Assembly (NCBI GenBank): GCA_902489145.1
Contig: CABTYV010000015.1
Coordinates: 1-26,072 of the forward strand
Direction: 5' to 3'
DNA length: 26,072 nucleotides
Source of the DNA: an uncultured Tissierellia bacterium
GTDB taxonomy: Bacteria; Bacillota; Clostridia; Tissierellales; Peptoniphilaceae
The notes below the pieces were generated by a model. That model did not search any database. It had not been told where the DNA came from and was given only the letters and a program-made list of their open reading frames with translations. Within the stretch, counting starts at the first letter, position 1. Every line of letters starts with the position of its first letter. Both the position numbers and the translations under genes were made by a program. Below are positions 1-7,170 of the stretch, piece by piece.

Positions 1-2
1 AC

Positions 3-90
3 CTGGCGCGAATAGAATCGGGCCAATACGAATTAAAGCTTGAGCCGTTTGATTTGAATGAACTTGTCCTTCCAGCAGCGCTTTTTTGAT
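3..90 (+). pseudogene. Remnant of a sensor histidine kinase (left edge, truncated)
   Basis: The frame opening at base 3 is open from the window edge to a TGA at 88-90 and reads LARIESGQYELKLEP followed by FDLNELVLPAALF. In histidine kinases this kind of text (xRIESGxxxLxLEPFDLxELV) follows the phospho-accepting helix and leads into the ATP-binding domain. Here it stops about 20 residues later, and the DUF3048 gene on the other strand ends only 12 bases further on, so there is no room for an ATPase domain of about 110 residues. It therefore looks like a 3'-truncated or frameshifted kinase; a T6 run (83-88) next to the stop could be the slip site. The match is by eye over 28 residues, and the upstream part lies outside the window. 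Confidence 0.5.
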
Positions 91-101
91 CGCAGGTAGG
101 C

Positions 102-1190
102 TTACTCGAAATGAGGGTCCATTTTTTTGTCGATGACGCAGATCCAGGTTTGACCGGGGTTGAGTGTCAGCTCCGCCCCTTCCTTGGTAAAAAAACGAGT
201 GGGGCTGGTATGGTCATCTTTTTTGGTCCAGGTAATTTCCTGGTATTTTCCGCCGGTCACATAGTAACCTCGGCCACTGCCCGTATCGTGAAAGGCCCGG
301 TGGCCCTTGCGGTCGTACAGGTAGGAATCGGCGTACTGGAGGATGACGTTTTTTGCGCGCACGACCTGACCGCTTCCTTCGTCCACCTGCAAACGCCCTT
401 CCCGCGTCCGGGTGTAGGTCTGATCCGACGGATCATATTCGAAAAGAATATTGTTGAGCTTGCCCGTATAGTTGAGGCGAAAGCGCTGAGCGGATTTTCC
501 GGAGGCGAGGGCTTCAAAATGGGGGTGGAAGAGAAAGCCCGGCCCCTTGCCCTCCGCCTGCCAGCCGTGCGCTTCGGCGTAGCGGAAGGCGTCGCCCAGC
601 TTTAGATAGGAATTGTGGGGCGCCTTTTTTCCGCTCTTTCCATAGCGAAAAAAGAGCTTGCCCATCAGGTTCATCCCATCTAAGTCCTGCATGCCCAGGG
701 TCCGAATCAACTGCAGGCCGTCCTTGCTGCCGCCATGGTGGGTGTAGAGGCCGCCATATTGGTGGGCAATCGTAACAAAGTTGGGCCGAGCTGAGCGGAT
801 GGGGCCGATCAGATGATCAGCCGCCTGATCATCCCGCTCAAATAGGGCCAGATAGCGGGTAAATTCGCCTTCTACGCGCATTTCCCAAACGATCGCCGCT
901 GAAGAGAGGTTGGCTTGGGGGCGGGCCCGTTTTTGATTGTCGATCATGACCATCAGGGGGCGCTTGTTCACCTGATCCTTGCGAATGGGCAGGCCGCTAT
1001 AGGGAGAAAGGTAGCTTTCTTCGGCCGGCGGAAGGGGCTCTGTGGAGGCAAGCTCGCTGGAGTCCTCTTCGGGGCGGGTGGACGTGGAGGCGGGCGCATC
1101 AGCAGAAGAAGATGTGGCCGGTGCGGATGCCTGCTGACAGCCCACCAGGAGCGCGAGCAGGCACAACAAGGTGCAGATGGATTTTTTCAT
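102..1190 (-). CDS. DUF3048 domain-containing lipoprotein (YerB family)
   Basis: Predicted exported lipoprotein of 362 residues and unknown biochemical function. The N-terminus has two lysines, a hydrophobic stretch and the lipobox LLVGC with the lipid-accepting Cys at 18, followed by a Ser/Ala/Pro/Glu-rich linker to about residue 60. The rest matches the DUF3048 family: an N-terminal domain with SPYSGLP, VMIDNQKRARPQ, GPIRSARPNF and HHGGSKDG, then a C-terminal domain from about residue 235. I chose the ATG at 1190 because GAGG lies six bases before it; the ATG at 1202, four codons earlier, has only an A-rich leader. The gene stands alone on the minus strand, and its own -10 TATAAT lies just upstream. 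The family is best known from Bacillus YerB; the role here is not inferable. Confidence 0.92.
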   Translation of the reverse strand: MKKSICTLLCLLALLVGCQQASAPATSSSADAPASTSTRPEEDSSELASTEPLPPAEESYLSPYSGLPIRKDQVNKRPLMVMIDNQKRARPQANLSSAAIVWEMRVEGEFTRYLALFERDDQAADHLIGPIRSARPNFVTIAHQYGGLYTHHGGSKDGLQLIRTLGMQDLDGMNLMGKLFFRYGKSGKKAPHNSYLKLGDAFRYAEAHGWQAEGKGPGFLFHPHFEALASGKSAQRFRLNYTGKLNNILFEYDPSDQTYTRTREGRLQVDEGSGQVVRAKNVILQYADSYLYDRKGHRAFHDTGSGRGYYVTGGKYQEITWTKKDDHTSPTRFFTKEGAELTLNPGQTWICVIDKKMDPHFE

Positions 1191-1227
1191 GGGATTCCTC
1201 ATTTCTTTTTCATTTCATGATAGGATC

Positions 1228-1256
1228 ATTATAACCGCTACGAGGCGAACCTGGAA
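1228..1256 (-). promoter_or_regulatory. Promoter for the DUF3048 gene
   Basis: On the minus strand a perfect -10 TATAAT (1233-1228) lies about 40 bases before the chosen start. The hexamer 17 bases upstream, TTCCAG, is a poor -35. The strong -10 and the fitting position support the call. Confidence 0.45.
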
Positions 1257-1311
1257 GGCGTAGCCAGAGGCCGCAGGGCGCTTGGGGCGGGACATATTTT
1301 TAGGGAAAATC

Positions 1312-1340
1312 TTGCAGACTCCTCCTTTTTTTGCTAGACT
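1312..1340 (+). promoter_or_regulatory. Promoter for tRNA-Leu(CAA)
   Basis: TTGCAG (1312-1317), a 17-base spacer and TAGACT (1335-1340) form a good sigma-A type promoter ending ten bases before the tRNA gene, so the 5' leader would be only a few bases. Confidence 0.75.
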
Positions 1341-1350
1341 AGGCGGGTAA

Positions 1351-1435
1351 GCTGGTGTGTCGGAATTGGCAGACGAGACAGACTCAAAATCTGTTGCTGT
1401 TTGGCAGCGTGTGGGTTCAAGTCCCACCACCAGCA
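1351..1435 (+). tRNA. tRNA-Leu (anticodon CAA)
   Basis: An 85-base cloverleaf with acceptor GCTGGTG pairing with CACCAGC, a D-arm with TCG/CGA, anticodon stem ACAGA/TCTGT around the loop CTCAAAA (anticodon CAA, reads UUG), a long variable arm as expected for a class II tRNA, and T-arm GTGGG-TTCAAGT-CCCAC. The discriminator is A, as leucine tRNAs need. The CCA tail is not encoded, so it must be added by a nucleotidyltransferase. It has its own promoter and terminator. Confidence 0.97.
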
Positions 1436-1439
1436 TGAT

Positions 1440-1466
1440 GCCACGTCGTGAGACGTGGCCTTTTTT
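1440..1466 (+). terminator. Rho-independent terminator after tRNA-Leu
   Basis: Stem GCCACGTC/GACGTGGC with a GTGA loop, followed by C and six T. It starts five bases after the tRNA and precedes polA. Confidence 0.93.
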
Positions 1467-1519
1467 GTAGTGGATAGGATGTCGTACGGCCAGGAATACA
1501 GCGGGAAGGAGCTTGAATT

Positions 1520-4225
1520 ATGACCCAGAAAAAGCAAGCGTCCCAAAAGAAGCACACCGAGGAGCCAGGCACAAAAGGAAGCTTTTTGATGATCGATGGA
1601 TCCAGCCTCCTCTTCCGTGCCTTCTATGCCATTCGGGACCTGAGAACCAGGGATGGGATTTATACCAACGGGGTTTACGGATTTCTCACTATGTTTTGGA
1701 AGGTGGTGGAGGAGGTCGATCCGGCCTATATTGTCGTCGCCTTTGACCGACCTGAGCCGAGCTTCCGGGTCGAGGCCTTTGCGGACTACAAGGGCAATCG
1801 GACGGCCATGCCACCGGAGCTGGGGCCGCAGTTTGGCATCGTCAAGGACCTGCTCAAGGCCTTGGGGGTCCGGACCATTGACCGAGCGGGCTTTGAGGCG
1901 GATGATCTGATCGGGACCCTTTCTCGCCAGGCCGAGGAAGCGGGCCTTCACGCCATCTTGCTGACGGGCGACCGGGATTATTTTCAGCTCGCCTCCGACC
2001 AGACGACCATATATTATACCAAGCGAGGGATCAGCGAGCTTGAATCCGTCGATCCGGCTTATATTCGAGAAAAATATGAGGGCCTGGAGGCCAAGGATTT
2101 AATTGAACTCAAGGGCTTGCAGGGGGATAGCTCCGATAACATCCCCGGCGTGCCGGGGATCGGGGAGAAGACGGCGATCAAGCTGATTGCCCAGTTCGGC
2201 TCGATCGAGGGCCTCTACGAACATATTGAGGAGGTCTCCGGGGCCAAACGAAAAGAGAATTTGCTGGAAAATCGCGATTTGGCTTTTCTTTCCAGACGGT
2301 TGGGCACAATCTGCCGAACCGTGGACCTCTCCGAGGACCTCTCTTTTTATAAGCCTCAGGCGGCCGACCGGCCCCATCTGACTGAGCTTTTTGAGCGTCT
2401 GGAATTTCAAACCTTCGCTGAGCGTTTTGCCCTCGACGATTCGAAGAAGGCTTCGCCCTCCTTCGAGGGGAAGTGGCTGGCACCACCTGCCTGGCCTTCT
2501 CTTGCTCAGAAGCTGATGCAAAAAAAACGGGTCCCCTTTTTCCTCCTATCAGACGGCCCCCAATATCTTCACGACAAGCCCTCCTTTGCCGGCTTTCTGC
2601 TCGGCAAGGAGGCGCTCCTTCTGGCAATCTCTGGTCATGAGGGGGCTTTCCAGAAGGCCTTTGCCCCGGTATTTGGCCCGGATGGGCCAACGCTTTTGGC
2701 CTATGACATCAAGGAAAGCCTGGTGCTTTTGGGCCGGATGGGCATCGAGGGAGAGACAGCCTACGAGGACCTGATGCTGATGGCCTACCTGATCGATCCC
2801 AACCGGTCTGACTTTGATCCAAGTGAGCTGGCCGAAGGCTATACGTCATTTGCCCTCAAAAGTCGGGCGGCGATTGTAGGCAAGGGCGCCAAGCAGAAAA
2901 AATGGAGCGAGCTGGACCGGGAAGCGCTTAGCCCCTATTTCGCGGGCCTGCTGCACACCCTCGAAGAGGCGCATGATCCGCTATGGTCCCAGGTGGAGGC
3001 GCAGGGCATGAGCCGGCTCTTCCGGGAGATTGAAAATCCGCTGGCGCAGGTATTGGCCCGCATGGAGCGAACCGGGGTGGGGGTCAATCGATCGGTTTTG
3101 GAAGGCTTGGGCGAGCGCTATCGATCTCGCTTAGAAGCGTTAGAAAAGACCATTTATGACTATGCAGGCAGGTCCTTTAATATCAACTCCTCTCAGCAGC
3201 TCAGCCAGGTCCTCTTTGAAGAGCTTGGGATCAAACCGGGCAAGAAGACCAAAACGGGCTATTCCACGGCGGCCGATGTGCTGGAAAAGCGTGTAGGGGA
3301 CCATCCCATTATCGAGGCCCTTTTGGACTACCGAATGCTGGCGAAGCTCATTTCGACTTATGTAGACGGTTTTCTGCCTTATATTGACGAGGACGATCGG
3401 GTGCGCTCCCAGTTTAAACAAAATGCAGCGGCGACCGGCAGACTTTCTTCGACCGAGCCCAATCTACAAAATATCCCGGTGCGGACCGAAGAGGGGCGTA
3501 AGCTCCGTTCGGTCTTTGAGGCGGGCCCGGGTCGGGTCTTGATCGACTCGGACTATTCCCAGATTGAGCTCCGCGTGCTGGCCTCCCTGGCGGGAGATGA
3601 ATCGATGATTCACGCTTTTGAAAGCGGCCTCGACATCCACAGAAAGACCGCTTCGGAGATCCTCCATAAGGATCTGGCCGAGGTGACGGATGAGGAGCGT
3701 TCCTCTGCCAAGGCAGTGAACTTCGGCATCATCTACGGGATTTCGGACTATGGCCTCTCTCAAAATCTGGGCATTGGTCGTCAGGAAGCAAAGGACTATA
3801 TCGAAGGCTATAAGGCCACCTATCCGGCCATTCGCACCTACATGGATGAGCTGGTGGTCCAGGCTCGGGAAAAGGGCTATGTCGAGACGTATTACGGCAG
3901 ACGGCGTCCGATTCCAGAGCTGGCTTCCAAGAATTTCACCATCCGTTCTTTTGGGGAGCGGATGGCGCTCAATACGCCCATTCAGGGGACGGCGGCCGAT
4001 TTGATCAAGCTCGCCATGATCCATGTAGACGGCTATCTAAAAGCGCATCATTCGACCGCCCGGCTGGTCTTGCAAGTCCATGACGAGCTGATTGTAGAGG
4101 TGGAAGAGGAAGAAGCCGCGTCCTTAGCCAAGGAGATTAAAAGAATTATGGAGGAGGTTGTCCACTTCCCGGTGCCATTATGCGCCGATACGGGACTGGG
4201 CAAGTCATGGTATGAAGCCAAGTAA
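1520..4225 (+). CDS. polA: DNA polymerase I
   Basis: Family A polymerase of 901 residues for Okazaki-fragment processing and repair. Residues about 25-300 are the 5'-3' (FEN-like) nuclease, with LTGDRDYFQL and GDSSDNIPGVPGIGEKTA near residue 202. Residues about 310-500 occupy the place of the 3'-5' exonuclease, but the DxE metal motif is absent (FFLLSDGPQ stands there), so proofreading is probably lost, as in Bacillus-type Pol I. The polymerase domain shows motif A DSDYSQIE (D678), the O-helix RSSAKAVNFGIIYG (R727, K731, Y739) and motif C VHDEL (H854-E856). The start at 1520 has AAGGAG eight bases upstream. It adds about 23 charged residues before the usual MIDGSSLLFRAFYAI; the ATG at 1589 is a weaker alternative because it would cut the first strand. 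It heads a set with coaE and a transglycosylase. Confidence 0.98.
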   Translation: MTQKKQASQKKHTEEPGTKGSFLMIDGSSLLFRAFYAIRDLRTRDGIYTNGVYGFLTMFWKVVEEVDPAYIVVAFDRPEPSFRVEAFADYKGNRTAMPPELGPQFGIVKDLLKALGVRTIDRAGFEADDLIGTLSRQAEEAGLHAILLTGDRDYFQLASDQTTIYYTKRGISELESVDPAYIREKYEGLEAKDLIELKGLQGDSSDNIPGVPGIGEKTAIKLIAQFGSIEGLYEHIEEVSGAKRKENLLENRDLAFLSRRLGTICRTVDLSEDLSFYKPQAADRPHLTELFERLEFQTFAERFALDDSKKASPSFEGKWLAPPAWPSLAQKLMQKKRVPFFLLSDGPQYLHDKPSFAGFLLGKEALLLAISGHEGAFQKAFAPVFGPDGPTLLAYDIKESLVLLGRMGIEGETAYEDLMLMAYLIDPNRSDFDPSELAEGYTSFALKSRAAIVGKGAKQKKWSELDREALSPYFAGLLHTLEEAHDPLWSQVEAQGMSRLFREIENPLAQVLARMERTGVGVNRSVLEGLGERYRSRLEALEKTIYDYAGRSFNINSSQQLSQVLFEELGIKPGKKTKTGYSTAADVLEKRVGDHPIIEALLDYRMLAKLISTYVDGFLPYIDEDDRVRSQFKQNAAATGRLSSTEPNLQNIPVRTEEGRKLRSVFEAGPGRVLIDSDYSQIELRVLASLAGDESMIHAFESGLDIHRKTASEILHKDLAEVTDEERSSAKAVNFGIIYGISDYGLSQNLGIGRQEAKDYIEGYKATYPAIRTYMDELVVQAREKGYVETYYGRRRPIPELASKNFTIRSFGERMALNTPIQGTAADLIKLAMIHVDGYLKAHHSTARLVLQVHDELIVEVEEEEAASLAKEIKRIMEEVVHFPVPLCADTGLGKSWYEAK

Positions 4226-4841
4226 TGAAAAAAATGGGCGGCGGATCGGCATCACCGGCGGAATCGCCTCGGGAAAATCGACCCTGGTCGCTTTATTAAA
4301 AGAAGAGGGCTACCGCGTTCTGGAGGCGGACGGCCTGGCCCATGCCGAGATGGGCCCGGGGAAGTCTCTTTCTTCTGCGATCTTGCGGGCTTTTGGGCCC
4401 GACCTGGATGACGGTCAGGGGGGGATTGACCGTAAGAAGCTGGGGGAACGGGTCTTTGAGGATCCCGCTCTTCGGAAGCGTCTGGATGCCTTGACCCATC
4501 CCCTGCTCTACGCGAAAATGGCAACACTCGCAAAGCGGTACGAGGAAGACCAGCCGGGTGGCCTGCTCTTTTTTGATATTCCCCTCCTATTTGAGACCGC
4601 CGCGCTCTCCGCCTGCTTGGACTTGGATGAGACCTGGCTGGTCAGTGCGCCGGAGGAGGTGCGGATCCAGCGCATTCAGATGCGTGACGGCCTGGACCGG
4701 GCCCAGGCCCAGGCGCGCATCTCGGCCCAGATGAGCGAGGCAGAAAAAAGAGCCAAAGCGGATCGAATCCTGTATAATGAGGGCAGCCTCGCCGATTTGG
4801 AAAGGCAAATGCATCAGGCTTTAGAGCTAGAAAGAGTATAA
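4212..4841 (+). CDS. coaE: Dephospho-CoA kinase
   Basis: Catalyses the last step of coenzyme A synthesis, phosphorylating the ribose 3'-hydroxyl of dephospho-CoA with ATP. The 209-residue length is normal for the family. The P-loop GGIASGKS is at residues 16-23, followed by EADGLAH, a typical DALTHPLLY segment, and FFDIPLLFE near residue 120. The chosen ATG overlaps the end of polA by 14 bases and starts MKPSNEKNGRRIGITGG; its ribosome binding site is weak (GGGCAAG), which fits translational coupling. An in-frame TTG at 4158 sits directly after GGAGG with no spacing, so I rejected it. polA-coaE is a common neighbour pair in Firmicutes. Confidence 0.96.
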   Translation: MKPSNEKNGRRIGITGGIASGKSTLVALLKEEGYRVLEADGLAHAEMGPGKSLSSAILRAFGPDLDDGQGGIDRKKLGERVFEDPALRKRLDALTHPLLYAKMATLAKRYEEDQPGGLLFFDIPLLFETAALSACLDLDETWLVSAPEEVRIQRIQMRDGLDRAQAQARISAQMSEAEKRAKADRILYNEGSLADLERQMHQALELERV

Positions 4842-4842
4842 G

Positions 4843-5502
4843 ATGAATTTTATAAAAAAACTCTTAAAATACCTGCTTCTGCTTCTTTTTGTCGTTTTTC
4901 TACTGGGCTTTCTGCTCTCCTATCTATTGAGCTATGTCGGATCGGGCAATTATCCCATCCGCTACGGAGAGGAGATTGAGCGGGTGGCGCAGGAGGAGAA
5001 GCTGGATCCGCGTTTGATCGCAGCCATTATTAAGACGGAGTCTGATTTTCGAAGCGAGGTCATCGCCTCCGATGGGGGCATGGGGCTGATGCAGCTCATG
5101 CCGGAGACGGCCCAGGAGATGTGTCAGGCCTTCGGGCTCACCTATCAAAAGGATTTGATGCTCGATCCTGCGACCAATATTAAGCTGGGGACCCATTATC
5201 TTTCCAGTCTGATTCAAAAATATCAAAACCGTCACCTGGCCACCGCCGCCTACAATGTAGGCCAGCGAAAGGTGGATGGCTGGTTGAAGGATGGGACGAT
5301 CACCTGGGAGCTGTCCAGTATGGACAAAATTCCGGTGCCGATCACGCGCCGCTATGTGAAAAAGGTGGACAAGGCCTATCAGATTTATAGCGTTTTCTAC
5401 CCGGACCATTTGCCGAAGGAAACGGCATCCATGAACGCTTTTGCCCTTGCCTGGGACCATTTGGTCAAGGCGGCCCGTTGGTCGATTAATAAAGTGAAAT
5501 AG
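4843..5502 (+). CDS. Membrane-anchored lytic transglycosylase (SLT domain)
   Basis: A 219-residue murein-cleaving enzyme predicted to sit on the outer face of the membrane. A single hydrophobic segment (about residues 8-31) anchors it. The SLT domain follows at once: IAAIIKTESDF carries the predicted catalytic Glu66, GGMGLMQLMPETA (79-91) is the second signature, and TAAYNVGQRKVDGWL lies near residue 143. Such enzymes cut the MurNAc-GlcNAc bond and leave 1,6-anhydro ends. The ATG is two bases from the coaE stop, so the gene is in the same transcript; a strong terminator follows. The hydrophobic segment lacks a clear signal peptidase site, so I favour an uncleaved anchor. Similar short proteins are often called soluble lytic transglycosylase. 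Confidence 0.93.
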   Translation: MNFIKKLLKYLLLLLFVVFLLGFLLSYLLSYVGSGNYPIRYGEEIERVAQEEKLDPRLIAAIIKTESDFRSEVIASDGGMGLMQLMPETAQEMCQAFGLTYQKDLMLDPATNIKLGTHYLSSLIQKYQNRHLATAAYNVGQRKVDGWLKDGTITWELSSMDKIPVPITRRYVKKVDKAYQIYSVFYPDHLPKETASMNAFALAWDHLVKAARWSINKVK

Positions 5503-5507
5503 AAGAG

Positions 5508-5533
5508 GGGACGGTGAAAAAGCCGTCCCTTTT
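5508..5533 (+). terminator. Terminator of the polA-coaE-transglycosylase operon
   Basis: Perfect stem GGGACGG/CCGTCCC with loop TGAAAAAG and then TTTT, beginning six bases after the transglycosylase stop. Confidence 0.92.
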
Positions 5534-5544
5534 CGTTTCTTTAC

Positions 5545-5573
5545 TTGAAGATTGGATCAATTCCCGATAGAAT
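5545..5573 (+). promoter_or_regulatory. Distal promoter upstream of tRNA-Leu(GAG) and rnf
   Basis: TTGAAG (5545-5550), a 17-base spacer and TAGAAT (5568-5573). It lies 104 bases before the tRNA and about 80 bases upstream of a second promoter. No small gene lies between them, so its transcript would run into the tRNA and possibly rnf. Confidence 0.6.
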
Positions 5574-5624
5574 AAACAAGGAATTAACAAGGATCGGCAT
5601 TTTCTATTCAACCTGGAAAAAGAC

Positions 5625-5652
5625 TTGCATCATTCCACCAATATGCTATACT
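5625..5652 (+). promoter_or_regulatory. Proximal promoter for tRNA-Leu(GAG)
   Basis: TTGCAT (5625-5630), a 16-base spacer and TATACT (5647-5652), ending 24 bases before the tRNA 5' end. TTGCAT also forms the -35 of the tRNA-Ala promoter. Confidence 0.72.
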
Positions 5653-5676
5653 TATCAAGTCGCTATATTTTTATGC

Positions 5677-5761
5677 GCAGAAGTGGTGAAACTGGCAGAC
5701 ACGCCATCTTGAGGGGGTGGTGAGCCAAAAGCTCTTGTGGGTTCGAATCCCATCTTCTGCA
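5677..5761 (+). tRNA. tRNA-Leu (anticodon GAG)
   Basis: An 85-base class II tRNA with acceptor GCAGAAG pairing with CTTCTGC and discriminator A. Anticodon stem CCATC/GGTGG surrounds the loop TTGAGGG (anticodon GAG, reads CUC and CUU). The long variable arm is GAGC/GCTC based, and the T-loop is TTCGAAT. CCA is not encoded. Only 71 bases separate it from rnfC. Confidence 0.97.
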
Positions 5762-5767
5762 CTTTTT

Positions 5768-5803
5768 TGCGGAGAACGACTTGATCGTTTTCCGCATTTT
5801 TTT
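5768..5803 (+). terminator. Hairpin terminator between tRNA-Leu(GAG) and rnfC
   Basis: Stem TGCGGAGAACGA/TCGTTTTCCGCA (one G-T pair) with a short CTTGA loop and seven T. It lies six bases after the tRNA and 29 bases before rnfC. It should end most tRNA transcripts; reads passing it would enter rnf. A weak promoter-like pair, TTGATC (5781-5786) and TATTTT (5803-5808), overlaps it. Confidence 0.88.
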
Positions 5804-5832
5804 ATTTTTAACTTATGAGAGGAGTAGGACAA

Positions 5833-7158
5833 ATGAAACTCGAAAACCTGACTTTCCGAGGTGGGACCCACCTCGAGGAGTTCAAAGAACTGTCGAGTGG
5901 ATCCGAGCCGCGTCCCATGCCGGCCCCTTCCAAGGTACTTCTGACCCTGTCCCAACACATTGGCGCTCCGGCCAAGGCCCTGGTAAAAAAGGGCGACCCC
6001 ATCAAGCTGGGCCAGAAGATTGCGGAGGCAGGGGGCTTCGTTTCTGCGCCGGTTCATGCCTCCGTTTCCGGCACGGTCAGTGGGCTGGTGGCCTATCGAT
6101 CGGCGACCGGCCAGATGGTGCAGGCGATTGAAATCGAGAATGATGGCCTTGATACGCTGGGCTATGAACCGGTCGATCGTTCCGGTGAGGAGCTGAGCCC
6201 ACAGGAGATTTTGGGCTATATCCAGGAGGCTGGGATCGTCGGGATGGGCGGCGCTGGCTTTCCTACCCATGTGAAATTGCAACCGCCCAAGGATATGCCC
6301 GTGGATACGATCATCCTCAACGGAGCAGAATGCGAGCCTTACTTAACCTGTGATGATGTCACCATGCGCCTCCACCCGGAAAAGGTGGTAAGCGGTCTGG
6401 AGCTGATGCTGAAGGCTACCGGCGCCAAAAAGGGCTTTATTGCCATTGAGGACAATAAAGCGGCCGCGATTGCCGCTGTGGAAAAGGCGGTAGGCGATCG
6501 GACAGATATGACCGTCGCTGTGATGAAGACCAAGTATCCCCAGGGCGATGAAAAAAGAATCATTACCTCCGTAACGGGTCGAAGCGTGCCCATGGGGGGC
6601 TTGCCGGCTGCGGTAGGCTGCGTGGTGGAAAATGTGGGGACCGCCTGCGCGATTGTGGATGCCGTTTATTACGGTAAGCCTCTCTACGAGCGTGTCATGA
6701 CCGTGACCGGTCATGCGGTCAACGAAGCCCAGAACCTCCTGGTCCGTTTCGGCTGTAGGATTTCTGATATTTTGGACTTTGCCGGAGGGCTCGCCTGTGA
6801 GCCCGGCAAGATTATTTTCGGCGGTCCGATGATGGGGGTGGCCCAGGCTAACCAGGATGCAGTCAATGACAAGCGCAATAACGGGATTTTGGTCCTGACC
6901 CCCGAAGAAGCAGCGCCGATGCCAGTGGATCCCTGCATTCGCTGCAACCGCTGCGTGGAGGTTTGTCCGGTCTTCCTGGAACCCCTGATGATCGCCTCTG
7001 CGGCCAAGATGGAGGTTTGGGATACCGCAGAACGCTTTGATATCACGGCCTGCATCGAATGCGGGTCTTGCTCCTACATCTGTCCTTCCCATCGTCCCCT
7101 CACCGAGCTGATTCGTTTCGGCAAGGCGCACGTGATGGCGATGAATAAGAAAAAGTAA
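5833..7158 (+). CDS. rnfC: Rnf complex subunit RnfC
   Basis: Peripheral iron-sulfur and NADH-binding subunit (441 residues) of the membrane ferredoxin:NAD+ oxidoreductase. The N-terminus LTFRGGTHL and the SAPVHASVSGTV biotinyl-like segment are family hallmarks, as is the glycine-rich GMGGAGFPTHVKL of the nucleotide-binding Nqo1-like fold. Two cluster motifs lie at the C-terminus: CIRCNRCVEVCP from C368 and CIECGSCSYICP from C407. The start at 5833 has AGGAG eight bases upstream; an ATG at 5815 would add six residues and has no ribosome site. First gene of rnfCDGEAB, 29 bases after a hairpin terminator. A short C-terminus fits Clostridial RnfC, without the long repeat tail of proteobacterial forms. 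Confidence 0.97.
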   Translation: MKLENLTFRGGTHLEEFKELSSGSEPRPMPAPSKVLLTLSQHIGAPAKALVKKGDPIKLGQKIAEAGGFVSAPVHASVSGTVSGLVAYRSATGQMVQAIEIENDGLDTLGYEPVDRSGEELSPQEILGYIQEAGIVGMGGAGFPTHVKLQPPKDMPVDTIILNGAECEPYLTCDDVTMRLHPEKVVSGLELMLKATGAKKGFIAIEDNKAAAIAAVEKAVGDRTDMTVAVMKTKYPQGDEKRIITSVTGRSVPMGGLPAAVGCVVENVGTACAIVDAVYYGKPLYERVMTVTGHAVNEAQNLLVRFGCRISDILDFAGGLACEPGKIIFGGPMMGVAQANQDAVNDKRNNGILVLTPEEAAPMPVDPCIRCNRCVEVCPVFLEPLMIASAAKMEVWDTAERFDITACIECGSCSYICPSHRPLTELIRFGKAHVMAMNKKK

Positions 7159-7170
7159 AAGGAGAATGGT

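Noticed and set aside
111..605. Plus-strand frame opposite the DUF3048 gene.
   Set aside because: The minus strand has a lipobox and clear family motifs; the plus frame has neither a ribosome site nor recognisable sequence.
1335..1951. Minus-strand frame of about 200 codons over tRNA-Leu and the start of polA.
   Set aside because: It crosses a tRNA gene and its terminator and is antisense to a certain gene.
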